DNA of 64,000 nt from NCBI RefSeq assembly GCF_002906155.1, contig NZ_MUJK01000002.1:682001-746000 (forward strand). Reading direction: 5' to 3'. The position numbers and the translations under genes are program-made. Shown piece by piece: positions 63,158 through 64,000 of this stretch (position 1 is its first letter; every line of letters starts with the position of its first letter). Source of the DNA: Pseudomonas laurylsulfativorans. GTDB lineage: Bacteria; Pseudomonadota; Gammaproteobacteria; Pseudomonadales; Pseudomonadaceae. The notes under the pieces are model-generated. The model searched no databases and was not told where the DNA came from. It worked only from the letters and a program-made list of their open reading frames with translations.

Positions 63158-63808
63158 ATGTCCGCTCAGCCCCCATCCGCCATCGAGCTTGAGATTGCCC
63201 AGCGCTACGATCAGGAACACGCGCGCGCCTGCCTTCAGCCGCAAGCGCCTGGCCTGACCGGGCGTCTGGTGCTCTGGCGTGAGGAGCGCTTGGTGCGCAA
63301 TGCACTCAAGGTCGCTGGCGAACCGGGGCTGATCCTCGATGTGGCTTGCGGTGTGGGGCGTTTTTGGCCAGTGCTGGCCGAACATGCCAATCGGGTGATC
63401 CTGGCGACGGATCCGTCCCAGGACATCCTCGATCATGCCCTCACACACCACCCGCAGAGTCTGTTGAAGCGGGTCAAGACCTTTCAAAGCTCCGCGTTCA
63501 CGATTGGCTTGTCGGAGAACGCGGTTGACTGCATTTTTTGCATGCAACTGTTTCAGCACCTCACCAACCCGGAACATCGTCTGGCGATGCTGGGCGAGTT
63601 TTACCGGGTCAGTCGCGATACGGTGATGGTCGCGGTGCGCCTTGACGGTCGTTTCCAGAGCGCGGGTTCTGGGACGGAAGGGCCATTGCCGAGCAAGACC
63701 GAGGTGGAAAGCGAGTTCAGGCAGGCGGGTTTCCGTTTGCTCAGTCATCAGGACTTTTTCCCCGGTTGCGCGCGGATGCGGATCTACGTGCTGGGTAAGA
63801 CCAGCTAG
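63158..63808 (+). CDS. SAM-dependent methyltransferase
   Basis: The 216-aa class I methyltransferase has LDVACGVGRFWPVLAEH (about 60-76) as SAM loop, ATDPSQDILDHAL, and a short helical C-terminus. The start at 63158 follows AAGAG; the preceding TTG is ignored. It lies 72 bp downstream of eptA in the same direction. Substrate unknown; linkage to lipid A modification is possible but unproven. Confidence 0.82.
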   Translation: MSAQPPSAIELEIAQRYDQEHARACLQPQAPGLTGRLVLWREERLVRNALKVAGEPGLILDVACGVGRFWPVLAEHANRVILATDPSQDILDHALTHHPQSLLKRVKTFQSSAFTIGLSENAVDCIFCMQLFQHLTNPEHRLAMLGEFYRVSRDTVMVAVRLDGRFQSAGSGTEGPLPSKTEVESEFRQAGFRLLSHQDFFPGCARMRIYVLGKTS

Positions 63809-63931
63809 CGCGACGTTGTAGGACTATTCTTCATGTCACGCAGTAATTTTCGCTAACGCTCTTGTTCAGTGGATGCGCGGAAATCGCCGGGGGCGATATA
63901 TACTGCGCGCCATTCTTCAAGGGAGAGCCGT

Positions 63932-64000
63932 GTGGCCATCGATATTCACTGGATTCGCGACAACGATAGCCTCGGACGGTTGTGTGCCGAGTGGCAGCAG
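63932..64000 (+). CDS. rnd: Ribonuclease D, N-terminal fragment
   Basis: Open to the window edge. It starts with GTG after AGGGAGAG, encoding MAIDIHWIRDNDSLGRLCAE, the N-terminal strand of RNase D, a 3'-5' exonuclease for tRNA maturation. Only 23 codons are visible. Confidence 0.8.
   Translation, partial: MAIDIHWIRDNDSLGRLCAEWQQ

Overview
The window is a chromosomal segment of a Pseudomonas of the P. fluorescens group. The evidence is the block ygfZ / sdhE-ygfX / nadB / algU-mucA-mucB-mucD, a PhaG transacylase, the gcvR-dapA-bamC-purC neighbourhood, the high GC content, and many REP/REPIN palindromes of the types with GTGGGAGC/GTAGGAGC ends or GTGGCGAGGGGG ends. Almost everything is ordinary core and accessory chromosome.

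Layout. 1-2 kb: edge of a prophage or tailocin-like region (holin, CI-type repressor, Ogr/Delta zinc finger, unknown protein). 2-12 kb: assorted housekeeping and accessory genes (methyltransferase, DMT exporter, DJ-1/PfpI, SIR2-like DUF4917 protein, a decayed LysR gene, LysE exporter, PAS-GAF-GGDEF cyclase, KGG stress peptide, DUF4142, tam), ending in a tandem REPIN array. 12.5-13.8 kb: orphan truncated HicB, a frameshifted small gene, an apparently structured RNA leader, tRNA-Gly. 14-17.7 kb: phaG, rsuA-like gene, CWC protein overlapping a membrane GGDEF protein. 17.9-28 kb: a guanidine-assimilation operon (ABC importer, carboxyguanidine deiminase pair, guanidine/urea carboxylase, allophanate hydrolase) behind a guanidine-I (ykkC) riboswitch and a sigma-54-like promoter. 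28-31 kb: two Tyr-rich lipoproteins, an acyl-CoA hydratase/hydrolase, ung. 31-38 kb: tripartite tricarboxylate transporter tctCBA with an AbrB-type membrane protein, divergent from the tctDE two-component system. 38-49 kb: HDOD protein, ygfZ, sdhE-ygfX, nadB, the algU envelope-stress operon, BepA-like protease, TusA-like protein, AI-2E-type permease. 49-54.6 kb: bcp, gcvR, dapA, bamC, MBL hydrolase, purC, tRNA-Ser. 54.8-64 kb: two LysR regulators around a HpaF-like isomerase, two exporters, a glutamine-synthetase-family gene, eptA, a methyltransferase and the start of rnd.

Most notable. (1) The guanidine operon is of a type usually annotated as urea metabolism. Its riboswitch carries a 10-nt segment exactly complementary to the Shine-Dalgarno region of the first gene, which suggests a direct translational switch. 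(2) On the minus strand around 13.3-13.54 kb there is a series of hairpins that pair better as minus-strand RNA than as plus-strand RNA (G.U wobbles, a C(UUCG)G loop). (3) A 77-bp REPIN lies in frame inside the carboxylase gene. (4) Four REPINs form a 139-bp-period tandem array. (5) The PhaG homologue has Ala where the P. putida enzyme has the Asp of its HX4D motif.
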